The translations under genes were made by a program, and so were the position numbers. The notes beneath the pieces were generated by a model, which saw nothing but the letters and a program-made list of their open reading frames with translations, did not search any database and had not been told where the DNA came from. Positions 53,471 through 64,000 of a DNA stretch of 64,000 bases are shown piece by piece (position 1 is the stretch's first letter; each line of letters begins with the position of its first letter). The stretch covers positions 434,001 to 498,000 of the forward strand of contig CAUWAG010000018.1 of NCBI GenBank assembly GCA_963556695.1, written 5' to 3'. The stretch is from Anthostomella pinea. Taxonomy: Eukaryota > Ascomycota > Sordariomycetes > Xylariales > Xylariaceae.

Positions 53471-54288
53471 GACGGGATGCCTGTTCTCGGGGAATTGGGA
53501 GAGGACGGAGGACGGGTCTGGTGTTGTGCTCGAAGATATCCCAGTGAAGAGCTAGGGTACATTTAACTGTAGCTTTGACGGCATGCTCTGGGACCAGCTC
53601 GACAGGCTGGCTGTTGACTGTTGCCTGTTGCCTCTGGCTCGCTACAGGCTGCCACTGGCGACCTCGCGAATCTAGTCGTGAGTAATTCTTGGTGTCAAGC
53701 GGTGAATGACGTGGTGTTGGACATGGGCACTGGGCAGATGGGTCCGGGTCAAGTGGGTTGATGCGGATCAAGAAAAGAGGCTTAAAGAGGCTTAACTTCT
53801 TAAGGCACCCTAGCCATAAGGCTGAAATTATACCAGTTGACACATCTCGGTCCCGCTGCACGGAAGCCACCCCTTTACTAATAGCAAAAGCTGGGAGTGA
53901 CGATTGGAAAAACAGATGCAAGGCTATACAGTCTCTCTTTAATGCAGCACATATACAGCATTGCCATTGGCACAGCACTAGGTAATAACAGTAAGACCCT
54001 CTCCAGAAGGTGTGTACATTACCTCATCACCCGTATACACACTAGCGTACTTCGTACTATACTCACGTTATACTCACGTCTCATCATACGGCACCTGAGT
54101 GGGCTCGGCGTTGTCTGATGGTGAACGGAGCTCTTTTAACTCTCTTCTGTCAACTGCCCTTTGCTGGATCTATAGGATGGTGCTTTCTGCTCGAGGTTCA
54201 TGTTGTACTGCCCCTGCTTTGCGAGGCAATAAAAGGTGGGGGACATATGCTGGTGCCGCCCTCAACCATTGATTGTCTCAAAACACCT

Positions 54289-54373
54289 ACCTACTTCAAT
54301 GTTACCTACTTCAATGTTACCTACTTCAATGTTACCTACTTACCTACTTACCTACTTACCTACTTACCTACCT
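54289..54373 (+). repeat. Compound tandem repeat: 15-bp x3 then 8-bp x5
   Basis: ACCTACTTCAATGTT is repeated three times (54289-54333) and then ACCTACTT about five times (54334-54373). The 8-bp unit equals the first 8 bases of the 15-bp unit, so one array probably gave rise to the other. Confidence 0.9.
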
Positions 54374-54976
54374 AACCTTAGGCATGTGCGTATGCGTCAT
54401 GCACATACCTACACATACATGTAGTCCAGCATCCAAACCCCACTCTACCTGTATTAAGCCATCCATCACGATTCACGCAACAGAGTGTGGAATAGTGTTT
54501 GTTAGGCCAATGCGTTGAAAGGCAATAGGGCCACTGATGCGGCGGCGATGCGTCTTATCTGCCGTCTTTGCATGCTGCTAGCAGGGGTTGCGCGATAAGA
54601 CGGCGAGTGGGCGACTGCAGGGTCCAATCACCACCGTCTAGTTGAAGGTAGGCATGAGGGGGTGGGTGTGTGAAACAATATTGTTATACCCTCTCCATTG
54701 CCGCTGCCACTGCCAACCCGATTCGACTTTCTCCTCACTTCAATCATTGATGTCTTCTTCTTCGACCGGACACACCAACTGATCTTGGGTTCATGTTGTT
54801 GAGGCATTGAGCCAATGTCCATGTTGTTGCCGCGATACCTTACTGTCAACCGACTCAAGCCCAGGTCCCTCGTCTTCCCCACTACCTATCAAATCATCCC
54901 GATCATCCTCCTCCCCCGCAGTTGATCGCGAGAAGCCGCACTAGCTTCCACTTTAGCATCACCCCATCTTCTCTCC

Positions 54977-55064
54977 CATCTCTGCCCCATCTCTGCCCCA
55001 TCTCTGCCCCATCTCTGCCCCATCTCTGCCCCATCTCTGCCCCATCTCTGCCCCATCTCTGCCG
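54977..55064 (+). repeat. 11-bp minisatellite x8 before the Pps1 start
   Basis: CATCTCTGCCC is repeated eight times, ending about 100 bp before the ATG at 55168. Because 11 is not divisible by 3, it reads as a false repetitive peptide in an N-terminal extension of the frame. It is likely promoter or 5' UTR pyrimidine-rich sequence. Confidence 0.9.
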
Positions 55065-55167
55065 GCGGGCACTGACCAGTGCCACTTCGTCATCGTCAGT
55101 CGTCAGTCTCGACGCTGTCCTCGTTGTCTTCGTCGTCACCTTGGTCCTTGAGTCCCGACGCAGGACC

Positions 55168-57346
55168 ATGGCCACAATCGCCGTACCCAGACCCATCGTA
55201 CCGCACCGTGCCTCCTCGGGCATCGTCACCCTCTCCCCTCCGATAACTCTCGAAACCATTGACACCCAACAGGCATCATGTGCTATACCCATCCCGAACA
55301 AGCATCTCCCCGTCTGCCCAACCGGCCCGGCTCCTGTGCAAGAGCCCAACACTCCGCCGCCGTCTCCCGCGCGCGAGAACGACGGCAGACGACCGTCTCT
55401 GCTACACCCCCCAGATAGATACACCCGTCTGGAGTCAGGGCCCCTCTCCATCTTCAGCGTCAATGCCGCCCAAGTCGCAGCCGCCATCGAGTACATCTCT
55501 GGCACCTCCTTGCCGGACCCCTCCCAGGTCTTCCCGTGGTTCCACGGCTTACACCCGGCCAACAATATCCAGCAGGCTTTCTTCGTCGCGAAGAGGAGGA
55601 CCCTGCGGAGGACCCCCAGCTGCTTACGAGGAGTCACCATTGTCAAGGCCGATGGCAATCTCGCTGCCTCTCGGCTCAAGGGGGCCATTGCGCCACACGA
55701 GTTCCTGCAGCCCGGCTCAGAGGGGGAGTTCATCGAAGCCGATCCCAAGGTAGGCTTCTCGGTAAGGAACTTCCAGATTCAGGCCGCCAAAACAGCTGCC
55801 ACCTCGGACATTGTCGTGTACGGTGACGATGCCACCATGGTTCGAAAACTGGCATGGGAGATCGCCTCGGCCCAGTCCAAGTGGCGACAAAAGCACCAGC
55901 ACCAGGGCCACCCACTGCCGCAATATAATACCTTCATCTGCGTCGACCCCTTCACAAAGTTCGAAAAGAAACACAGCCAAGTTGTGGCCGTCGACTCGGC
56001 CGGACAACTGACCGGCGCCGTCCTGGATTTCTTCCACCAAGAGAGGGCTGAGATGTATGCCATGACGAAAGCATCCGAGATTTCGCATAACGTGTGGCTG
56101 GGACCAACGCCAGAACCGGCGGGCGAGGAGGAGCAGCAATATGACGTTCTCGTCGAATGCAGCGACCTCGGTCGACTGAACCCGGCCGCGCTGCAAGCCA
56201 TTGCCGAAGGGTCGAGCGACGGCGTCAAGCGTTCCTACCTCGACTTTCCCTCGTCGGGAAGCATCCTGCCCCCAACATGGTCCCATGACGAGGCAGACGG
56301 CATTCTGGACACGTGCAAGTGGATCTGGCATCTCGCTCATGGGACTTTGCCGCCCAAGGAAGACGCCGACGCCGATGGAGACTCGTTTATGTCTGATGGC
56401 TCCGAGACGACCGAGGTAATCAAGCCATCCCGGCCGCGCAAGATCCTGATCCACTGTGCCGACGGCTATACCGAGTCTACCATGCTAGGCATTGCCTACT
56501 TTAGCTACAGCACAGGCCGGCCGGTTCCCGATGCCTGGCTGGAGCTGCACACGGTTGCGAAGCGGAACTTCTTCGCCTATCCCACAGATGTGTCTTTGCT
56601 CCATTCGCTAACGACCCGTCTACTTCGCGAATCGCCCGTCTGCGCAGATAAAGGCCTCACGGAAATCACGAAACTCGTCAACAACGAGCCCAAGTGGTTC
56701 GCCTCGCTGGACGGTTCCCTTCCCAGTCGGATTCTCGACTACATGTACCTGGGTAACCTCGGTCATGCGAATAACCCCGACCTACTGAAGGCGCTGGGCA
56801 TCACGCAGATACTGAGCGTTGGCGAGACGACCATGTGGAGGGACGGCGAGTTGGAGCAGTGGGGGGTCGACAACGTGCTGCTGATCCAGGGGGTGCAGGA
56901 TAACGGCATCGACCCGTTGACCGATAATTTCGAAAAGTGTCTGGAATTTATAGGTGTGTGGGATCCCATGACCCTCATGGTCCTTTTTGCCAAGTGGGCC
57001 GAGTGGCTAACGTGAGACAGAGCGCGGCCGTCGGAACGGCACTGCGACCTTAGTCCACTGCAGGGTAGGCGTCTCCCGTAGCGCCACCATCTGCATCGCC
57101 CAAGTCATGCGCTCCATGAACTTGTCTTTCCCGCGGGCGTATTGCTTCGTCCGGGCGCGGCGGCTGAATGTCATTATCCAGCCGCACCTGCGCTTCGCCT
57201 TCGAGCTGCTGAAGTGGGAGGAATCGCTGCAGACGAAACACCACGCCCGAGACAAGCTGTTCGGCACCGACGAATCTCGGCGGGAATTAGAATGGGGCGA
57301 GGTCGCCAGAGAGATCGCGCTCATGAACAGACCTTATGCCAGATAG
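55168..57346 (+). CDS. PPS1: Dual-specificity protein phosphatase, Pps1 type
   Basis: Exons 55168-56953 and 57021-57346 (intron 67 nt) encode 703 residues. The ATG at 55168 (ACCATGG) is chosen because the frame upstream has only a TTG and a minisatellite. Splicing yields LEFIERGRRNGTATLVHCRVGVSRSAT, with the catalytic loop HCRVGVSRS at 608-616 (Cys609, Arg615), complete only after intron removal. A second PTP-like loop, HCADGYTES near 428, keeps Cys but has Glu in place of Arg, so it is probably inactive. Pps1 in yeast dephosphorylates Tyr and Ser/Thr and affects S-phase control. The C-terminal helix SFPRAYCFVRARRLNVIIQP fits the DSP fold. The protein is soluble and rich in Pro and Ser at the start. 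It converges on ATG18. Confidence 0.94.
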
Positions 57347-58755
57347 AGTTCGGCATCACTTCCGAGACGTTGAGGCAAGGCGCAGAGGCGCAACCCGGCT
57401 GCAATGTCTATTCGTCGGACTGCGACAAGCATCGCGTCTTTGCCGAACGGGTCTCGACGTGGACGGATAGTTCGCGGTCGCGGGACGGTGACACACCACG
57501 CCTGGGTAGAGGCACCCAGGGACGGTGGCAACGATATCGAAGTTTGCAAAATTGGACATATGATATCATTGGTTTTGCACACATATGCGCTCGTCGGGAT
57601 CACGATGTTCACCAGCGGATGACGACTTTACCAACTGGCGTTGCGGCCTGGTATATTATGAGTTTATAATTTTTTTGGAGGCGGTATCAGGCCGTCAAGA
57701 TCCGGAATCTTGCGTTGGAATGTTTCTTGGGTCAGCTCAACTGTATCAAGTCAGCATACGGCGTGGCGCTAGTCGAAACTACATACCCGGGGGGACGACC
57801 GTTTCCTATGGGCGATTACCCCTTTTCATGTCAGGGCCGTTTATCATTTGAAGGGGAAAGGGGCGGCGTCTGGCGTCGGTACTAGGCATATCTTGCTAGG
57901 TACATGGTTCGGGTTAACGCGGCCGAATAGGTAGGCAGAGTTCACGATACAAAATGTCCTTAATGAGAAAGTCGACTTCCGACAGATATGTAAAACATTT
58001 TTTCTTTAGAAGAGAAAAGCTTAGCTGGAAGTCAATGCGATAGGATGGAATATACCAATGGTGTACTGTAATTTTCCGACAACAGTCGCTACCTCCTGGA
58101 TACTGCCGTCCCCTTTCTTAGTGGTACGCCAGCCCTACCATAGGAATAGATGATGAGCACCATATTGCTAACAACCAGATATCATGGGTTCACAGCCATG
58201 TGTGATTACTCATTGTAGCTTACTGGTACCATGGTAAGAAGCCAATTCCTACCAAAAAGCAAGCAAGCTAGCAAGCAATCACCTTGATACTGAATTCGTG
58301 CCGTAGAAATGGCTGCAAAGACTATCATTGCCTTCGAAAGCAGGGCATGTAGGTAGGGACCAAAACTCGTGTTAGATTGGAGAGCTCTACACTACATTAG
58401 TAGAGTAGCCAGCACCCAGAACCTCAGCATTCCCTACAAGTGATTTGAACTGAATATGCCAACCAACGCCTGACGCTGATGCAGTAATAACTCATAACTC
58501 CAGCCAAAAATTCAAACTCCATTAGTCGAGGGTATGATAGCATCGAACATGCCCCTTGGGTTGCGTAGATCAAAAGCAGCTAGCGGGGGACACCAATAAT
58601 TGGGTGTGTACGACGCCTCCCCTGCTTTCCGCGTGCCAGAGCGCAAGGCCTCGTCATGTCAACAGCTGCCAGCCCTGCCCATCGAGCATGTAAGAGCTGC
58701 CCTCTTCGTCTCCCTCGACCTCGATGGCAACGTCGCCGTAGCCGCCGCCGCCCTC
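57347..58755. other. 1.4 kb convergent spacer, Pps1 to Atg18
   Basis: 3' ends of both genes. GCAAGC repeats occur near 58258-58278 and TAGGTA words near 57890-57935. No gene is recognised. Confidence 0.65.
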
Positions 58756-60243
58756 CTAAGGCCCGTAACTCGAGGCATCGAGCTTATCATCGCCGTCGAG
58801 GACACTGCGCACAAAATCTGTTAGCTCCAGTGAAGATGACCATGCCTGATGATCTCAACTTACGAGAATCGCTTCACAAGGTAGCCCTCACCGCCCTGTT
58901 CCATGTCGATGTTGAAGACATAAAATCCTCCGTCGCTCGTCACGACCATGACCTGGGGACTGCTGCTGCTCATGGCCACCACGCTGCGCAGCTGCTGCCC
59001 GCCACTTGATGCACCTGGCCGTGCCGCTGCGGGAGAGCTCTTGGGTATCTTGATATAGGCAAAGTCACGCAAAGGCTCCCACATCTCAGTTACCGTCTGC
59101 GGTAGGTAATTGCCCACCACCCCAGCCACGCTCCGGCCCATGATTTGCGATGACCGACGTAGCATGCTGCTGAATGACCCGCTCTGCCTCCTGTTTGTTG
59201 TGGCGTTGGTTGCTGACGGGGTAGCTAGCTCGGCCATGTCACTACGAGGGGAGCCTTGGGCACTGCTCGGCGAGTCGTTCCCACTGTCGTAGCTGCGGCT
59301 ACGAGACCAACGGTCTGCTCCTCCACGAGGCGAGCTGGCCCCTTGCGCATCGGAAGAGGGGTTACTCGCGCTCGGTCCTGGCTGCTGAAGACGGAATATA
59401 TGTACCGTGTCCGATGTGGACGAGACGCAGAGAAGGGAGCTCGCCATATTGAAAGACATGCTGTAGATGGTGCTAGGGTAGGTGCCCCGGCGGAATTGGA
59501 ACAGCTTTTGGCCCTTGGGCACGGAGAAGACGCGGATGATGGTGCCCGTCTCGCTCGCAGTTGCTAGCAGGGTCCCTTCGTTGTTGAGCGCGATGCACGA
59601 TAGTGGCGAACGATGGGCCTCGATGACATTGACGGCCTTGAGGGTCAGGGTATCGTATATGAGCACGTCGCCCGAAGTGACGGGGGCATAGAGGGAAGTC
59701 GGCGGCGCATGCGATGGCCGCTTGTCTAGGGAGTCGTCCCGAGGTTTCGGCAGGGGATAGGCAAGATAGCAGTGTTCGGACGAGGGCGACAGGGCGCAGA
59801 TGGCACCGGGATTGGGCGAGGTGGCGATGTTGGTGAGGAGCGACATATTGGCGATGTCGTAGAGGTAGACCTCGTCCTCGAGCACGACGGACAGGCGTTT
59901 GCGGTTGAGGCGGACGGCGAGCACGGCAGAAGGGAATGTCAGCTCGCATATGACCGAGGCCCGTTTTGTGTTTTGTATTATGAGGTGACGGGGCGACAGG
60001 ATGAGGGCGACAAGGGAGGTGGAGAAGAGCATCTCGATGATAGCAATGTTGCCGTCATCGCTACTGAAGATCTTGGAGAAAGGATCGGTGTGGTAGATGC
60101 GAAAGCCTCTCGAGGTGCCTTGACCGAAGTTGTCAGCCAGTCAGCCAGCCAGCCTGTAGTAGATGGGGGCAGGTCAACATACCAACAGCTAGGCAGCTGT
60201 GGTCCTGGTTGAAGGTGACGAAATTGAGGGCGGCGTTGGACAT
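58756..60243 (-). CDS. ATG18: Autophagy PROPPIN Atg18
   Basis: Exons 60243-60183, 60118-58864 and 58804-58756 (introns 64 and 59 nt) encode 454 residues. The N-terminus [20 protein letters not shown] joins [20 protein letters not shown], the first WD40 blade. The diagnostic FRRG motif at 229-232 ([15 protein letters not shown]) binds PI3P and PI(3,5)P2. A long Ser-rich, Arg-rich loop (about 265-355) inserted between blades is typical of Atg18 and carries the membrane-binding loop region. Without the last intron the protein would stop at VKRFS; splicing adds [15 protein letters not shown]. Atg18 works with Atg2 at the phagophore edge and regulates vacuole morphology with Fab1. The related Hsv2 is shorter in this loop. 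The gene is divergent from TYW4 with a 653-bp spacer. Confidence 0.95.
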
Positions 60244-60896
60244 GGTTGCGTCTGGATATCACGGCGTCGCGCGGGAAGAGGTAGACTTGATGGCGAGAGA
60301 GGAAAGATCAGAACAAGACATGCATGAACTGGCTCCTCTCGGTAGTATGGCTGGCTACAGGTGCCGGGTCAAAGCTGGCAGTCGGCGGTTGGCACTCGAC
60401 ATCTGAAGGCAGCAGTTTTGAGCTCCTTATCCGACGGACCAGGACACGGGCAGCAGGTCTCAAGCATCCATGGGACGGTGGGGGGTGTGGGAGGAGCTCT
60501 TGCAAGTTGTTGTCGCAAGCAGACGAACATTAAAGATAGCAAAAACACGAGGGGTTGGCGGCTCGAACCGATGGTGGATCATGTACCTAACGTAAAGTAA
60601 GTACTTAAGTACATATAAGCCACAGCAGGAGGGGTCGATTAGGACCAGTAGCACGGGAACGCCACCATTTCATGGGCTGCAAATCCTCCGTACCAAGGTA
60701 ACCTCAATATACCATATGTGCTTCTGTGCACATGCACATATGCAAAACAGCGGTGCCTTTCGTGCAGTCTTCTTCGTCTCAAGGCTCACTTCAACTACGG
60801 TAGGTACACAGTCACTGATGGCGCCCAACCTGCATCCGGTGCTATTGGCCTGCCAGCTTGCTGACTTGTGTGTATTAAGTCAAATTTCCCCCGACC
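60244..60896. promoter_or_regulatory. Divergent promoter of ATG18 and TYW4
   Basis: A 653-bp spacer between facing-apart starts. TACTTAAGTACAT at about 60601-60613 is palindromic around CTTAAG, and CACATGCACATATG lies near 60728. No gene is seen. Confidence 0.5.
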
Positions 60897-63800
60897 ATGG
60901 CAGTCGTACCGGATGTCGAGCCGGGCCAAGTCCCACCTCGTTCGACGAAGCAACGAGCACAGGATGATCAAGTGATGGCTGTATGTTGTATGCCGCGCTG
61001 TACACATCACTCCCCAAACGTTGACTCACGCATACCCAGACAAACAGCAGCAGCATCGTGTCGAAGCGCAGTGTTGAACGCATCTACTACCCTGATGAGG
61101 CGCACTTCTTCCGCCATTTCGTCAAAAAGTTCCAACGCCGTGCTCCTCTCATCAACCGGGGCTACCATCTTCGCCTGCACATTATAGACGTTGCTGTCCG
61201 CCGCTTCCTGGAGCATCCTAGCGAAAAGTCCAAGGTGATCGTGAACCTGGGGTGCGGGAGGTGAGTGTCCTCCGTATTTCCGAATGGGCATATTGCTTCA
61301 GATATCCCGAGCAGCGCCCATCCCTGACTTCATCCGTCTCTCAGTGATGTGCTCCCATGGCAATGCATGACCAGATACCCGCAGCTCAGCCGTGATGTCA
61401 AGTTCGTGGACATCGACTTTCCCGACTTGATGAAGAGGAAACGCACCATTATCGAAGACACACCAGAACTCAACTCGCTGCTAACGGGTTTGAGAGACGA
61501 CGTCGCCAACAAGAATGTGTTGCTGCAGAGTGACCAGTACTTCCAGGTTGGCTGTGATCTGCGTGATCTCGCCGGTATACAAAAGGCGATGCTGACTTTC
61601 CTTGACACCCCCGCCTGCACCTTTATGTTTGTGGCCGAAGTCTCCATCACGTACATGGAGACTGAAGGGGCCGACTCGGTCATCCGATGGGCCAGCACTC
61701 TCGGTCAAGGTGAGTCGCTGGGCATTGTGGCCTGCTGATACGCAACCAAAGAAATATTCTGATACGCCTTGCTCAGCTGAATTTTGCTTGCTCGAGCAAA
61801 TTCTCCCCGATGGTCCAGACCATCCCTTTGCAAACACCATGCTGAGTCATTTCGACAAACTGAAGACCCCCCTGAAGTCAGTCTTCACATACCCCACTCT
61901 TGAAGCCCAGCGTCATCGATTTACCCGCTTAGGATGGGAACAACTTGACGTGCAGAACCTCTGGCAGATCTGGGCCAGCGACAAGTGGCTTTCGCCAGAC
62001 AAGAGAAGAGAACTTGATACGATCGAGACTTTTGATGAATGGGAAGAGTTTGCTCTCTTTGCAGGACATTATTGTCTCGTCATTGCGCGGAACGTGCCTG
62101 TCGAAACTGGCACGGACAACGTTAACACAGCTTCGCTGACAGAAGGCCAGGCGCCCGTGCTATTCCCGGAAACATCCTTCAGCGAGTATAGCAGAACGCG
62201 TGGCCAGCGTCGGTTCGCATCTGCGATCAAGATGAGGAATCACTTGGGAGAACTATGCTTTGCCAATGCATTTGGACTAGGCACCAACAGCCGTCTTAGG
62301 TCATGCGACTTGTACAGTTCTGAATCGACTATCCCAGATGTCGGGATGCAGATGGCTGGTCCCAATAGTCGCATGTGCCACGCTGTTGTAAACTTGGGAT
62401 TCTTCGGGAGCCTCTTGACCGGTGGCAGGGCTTCACCGACAACTGCTCTGCGGGATTGCTGGCACTTCAGCACCGAGGCTAACACTTGGTCGAGGGTGCA
62501 TAACCTTCCGCTGCCTCTGTACCGGCACTCCGTGGCACAGCTTGGAAATTCCAACATGGTTCTACTGGTTGGGGGTAAGTCTGACTCGTCTACCATCTTC
62601 GGCGGCTGTTTGCTGTATCAGCCGGGCTCGGGATGGCGCGAATGTCGCGTATCCGGGTCAGAATACAACCCAGTGTTTGGTGCAATGCTTGTCAGTTTCA
62701 AGGAGAACTACCTTGATGCTGATGGTGAGCCATCCATTACAAATACTGTACGCTTTCACGGTGTCCTCGCGGGCGGGCTGCTACAAGATGGCACAGTGGC
62801 TCAGCAGGTCCTGCGCTGGAGTCTACTTCTCGCGAAAGACGAGTGTCCCACGGTTTCCTTTGAACGTTTATCAAGCCCAGAGCCTGACCTAGAGAAACAA
62901 AGGTCGGACACTACATGGGGCCAATCCCTGAGTCTGATCAGTCGTTTCGGTGCATCTGCACTTCTCCATGATTCACGATCTATCGTCGTAGTGGGTGGCA
63001 TCATTCGCGACGGTATTCTATCACGAAACCATGAGATACTACTACTGGAAGTCTCGGGCCTTGAGCTGAAGGTTGTTGCCACTTGCTGTCTGGCTGACTC
63101 TCGCGCGCAGTCGACCAAACCTCGACCTCTTTTGGTGGGAACATCAGCCGCCATGACGGACAATGCCCAGCTAGTTCTCATGGGAGGCGGGGCCACGTGT
63201 TTCTCTATGGGAACGTACTGGAACCAAGGTTGTTACTCTTTCGACTGTGATCTTCAGTCTCTGGTGACCGGACGTGTGCCTCTACCCCCGCCCATGAGCC
63301 AATGGAAGTTTGGCAGGACTGTCGAGATCGCGGAAATGTCAAAAGCCCAGCACCTGTCGGGGTCTCAAGGAAGCCCTGAGCGTGCAACAAATACGAAAAT
63401 ACCCAGGCTCCGTATCGCCATGTCAGCTGAGTTTGTCGAGGTCGTGAAAGCTGGCAAACCAGTCGTAATCGAAGGTTGTCCCCTGGGAACATGCGTGGAC
63501 AAGTGGACTACACAGTACCTCAAAGATCAAGTCGGATATGACAGAAAGGTGAGTCTGGCTGCGTCGATGCCGCCCACCCTAGACTAATTCGTCCCAGGTT
63601 GTGGTCCATGAAGCTGGGAGCTCAACTATGGATTTCAACGCCAAGAACTTTGCCTACGTGACGAAAGCCTTCGGTCCCTTTATGTCAGAGGTGGCAGGTG
63701 GCGGAAAGCTCTATCTGCGTGCACTTTCGGAGGACCGACCGACTGCCCAACCTGCTTGTCTTGCGTCAGACTTTCCTCAGTTGGCAGACGATTTTCAGCT

Positions 63801-64000
63801 GCCCGAAGAACTATCCTTTGTCACGAATAATGCCTTCAGCTCCGTGCTCCGGATATCAGGGCCCGTCACAATGTGGTTGCATTACGATGTGGGTGTTATT
63901 AGCTTATCTACCCACGACTGCTGACTGACAGTTTGGCAGGTCATGGCAAACATATATTGCCAGGTATCAGGTTCCAAGCGGTTCGTCTTATATCCGCCAT
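60897..64000 (+). CDS. PPM2: tRNA wybutosine-synthesising protein 4 (Tyw4/Ppm2), 3' end missing
   Basis: Six exons so far: 60897-60980, 61040-61260, 61345-61709, 61777-63548, 63598-63888 and 63940 to the edge, giving about 931 residues. Introns are 59, 84, 67, 49 and 51 nt. The N-terminal third is a leucine-carboxyl-methyltransferase-like SAM domain (KRSVERIYYPDEAHFFRHFV, NLGCGSDVLPW near 97-107, FVDIDFPDLMKRK, FVAEVSITYME). The middle has kelch-like repeats (LLTGGRASPTTALRDCWHFS, VLLVGGKSD, IVVVGGI, LVLMGGGA). The C-terminal part is JmjC-like (KPVVIEGCPLGTC, then MWLHYDVMANIYCQVSGSKR), with His-Tyr-Asp matching the HxD iron site. Tyw4 methylates and methoxycarbonylates the wybutosine side chain at position 37 of tRNA-Phe. 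The remaining iron ligand and stop lie beyond the window. Confidence 0.94.

Larger units (their letters stand above)
53471..55167. other. Divergent spacer, DDHD phospholipase and Pps1 promoters
   Basis: This holds two promoters and both 5' UTRs. A compound tandem repeat lies at 54289-54373, and an 11-bp minisatellite lies immediately before the Pps1 start. No gene is seen. Confidence 0.6.

Noticed and set aside
54922..55167. N-terminal extension of the Pps1 frame
   Set aside because: It begins at TTG and reads through the 11-bp minisatellite; ATG at 55168 is in strong context.
60540..60610. tRNA B-box-like GGTTCGAGCC (minus strand)
   Set aside because: No A box, acceptor stem or cloverleaf pairing around it.

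Overview
The window is nuclear DNA of a filamentous ascomycete (Pezizomycotina), most likely a sordariomycete. The evidence is short GT-AG introns (49 to 183 nt), the pentafunctional AROM polypeptide, a divergent H3/H4 pair, a C2H2 regulator with a glutamine tract, and an AT-rich island with the dinucleotide bias of repeat-induced point mutation (RIP). I cannot name the species.

Layout. 1-156: start of an unrecognised minus-strand gene. 661-864: a fold-back (MITE-like) repeat upstream of AROM. 1550-6318: AROM, five shikimate-pathway steps in one protein. 8684-10846: C2H2 regulator A (minus). 10847-17778: about 7 kb without a recognisable gene. 17779-20428: H4 (minus) and H3 (plus), divergent. 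20966-22130: kappa-class glutathione S-transferase. 22676-27853: largest subunit of RNA polymerase I. 28469-30039: splicing factor Prp3. 30283-32742: Rad3/XPD helicase of TFIIH. 37450-38712: C2H2 regulator B. 41536-47190: AT-rich transposon island. 50411-53470: DDHD-domain phospholipase. 55168-57346: Pps1-type dual-specificity phosphatase. 58756-60243: Atg18. 60897 to the end: tRNA wybutosine methyltransferase Tyw4/Ppm2 with kelch and JmjC-like parts, cut by the window edge.

The genes are mostly housekeeping and do not form one pathway or a secondary-metabolite cluster. Several share short divergent promoters (H4/H3, RPA190/PRP3, ATG18/TYW4). Splicing was worked out by hand from splice sites, reading frame and family knowledge. 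Two introns have lengths divisible by three and no in-frame stop, so a plain ORF reading hides them (Rad3, strong; regulator A, likely).

I found no clearly new biological system. The most interesting structure is the AT-rich island. It is bounded by a 22-bp imperfect inverted repeat and near-identical 8-bp direct repeats, which fits a RIP-destroyed hAT-like element. Inside it sits a younger Fot1/pogo element whose right end carries eight copies of a 17-bp subterminal unit against two on the left. Two short segments inside the island appear to have escaped RIP.
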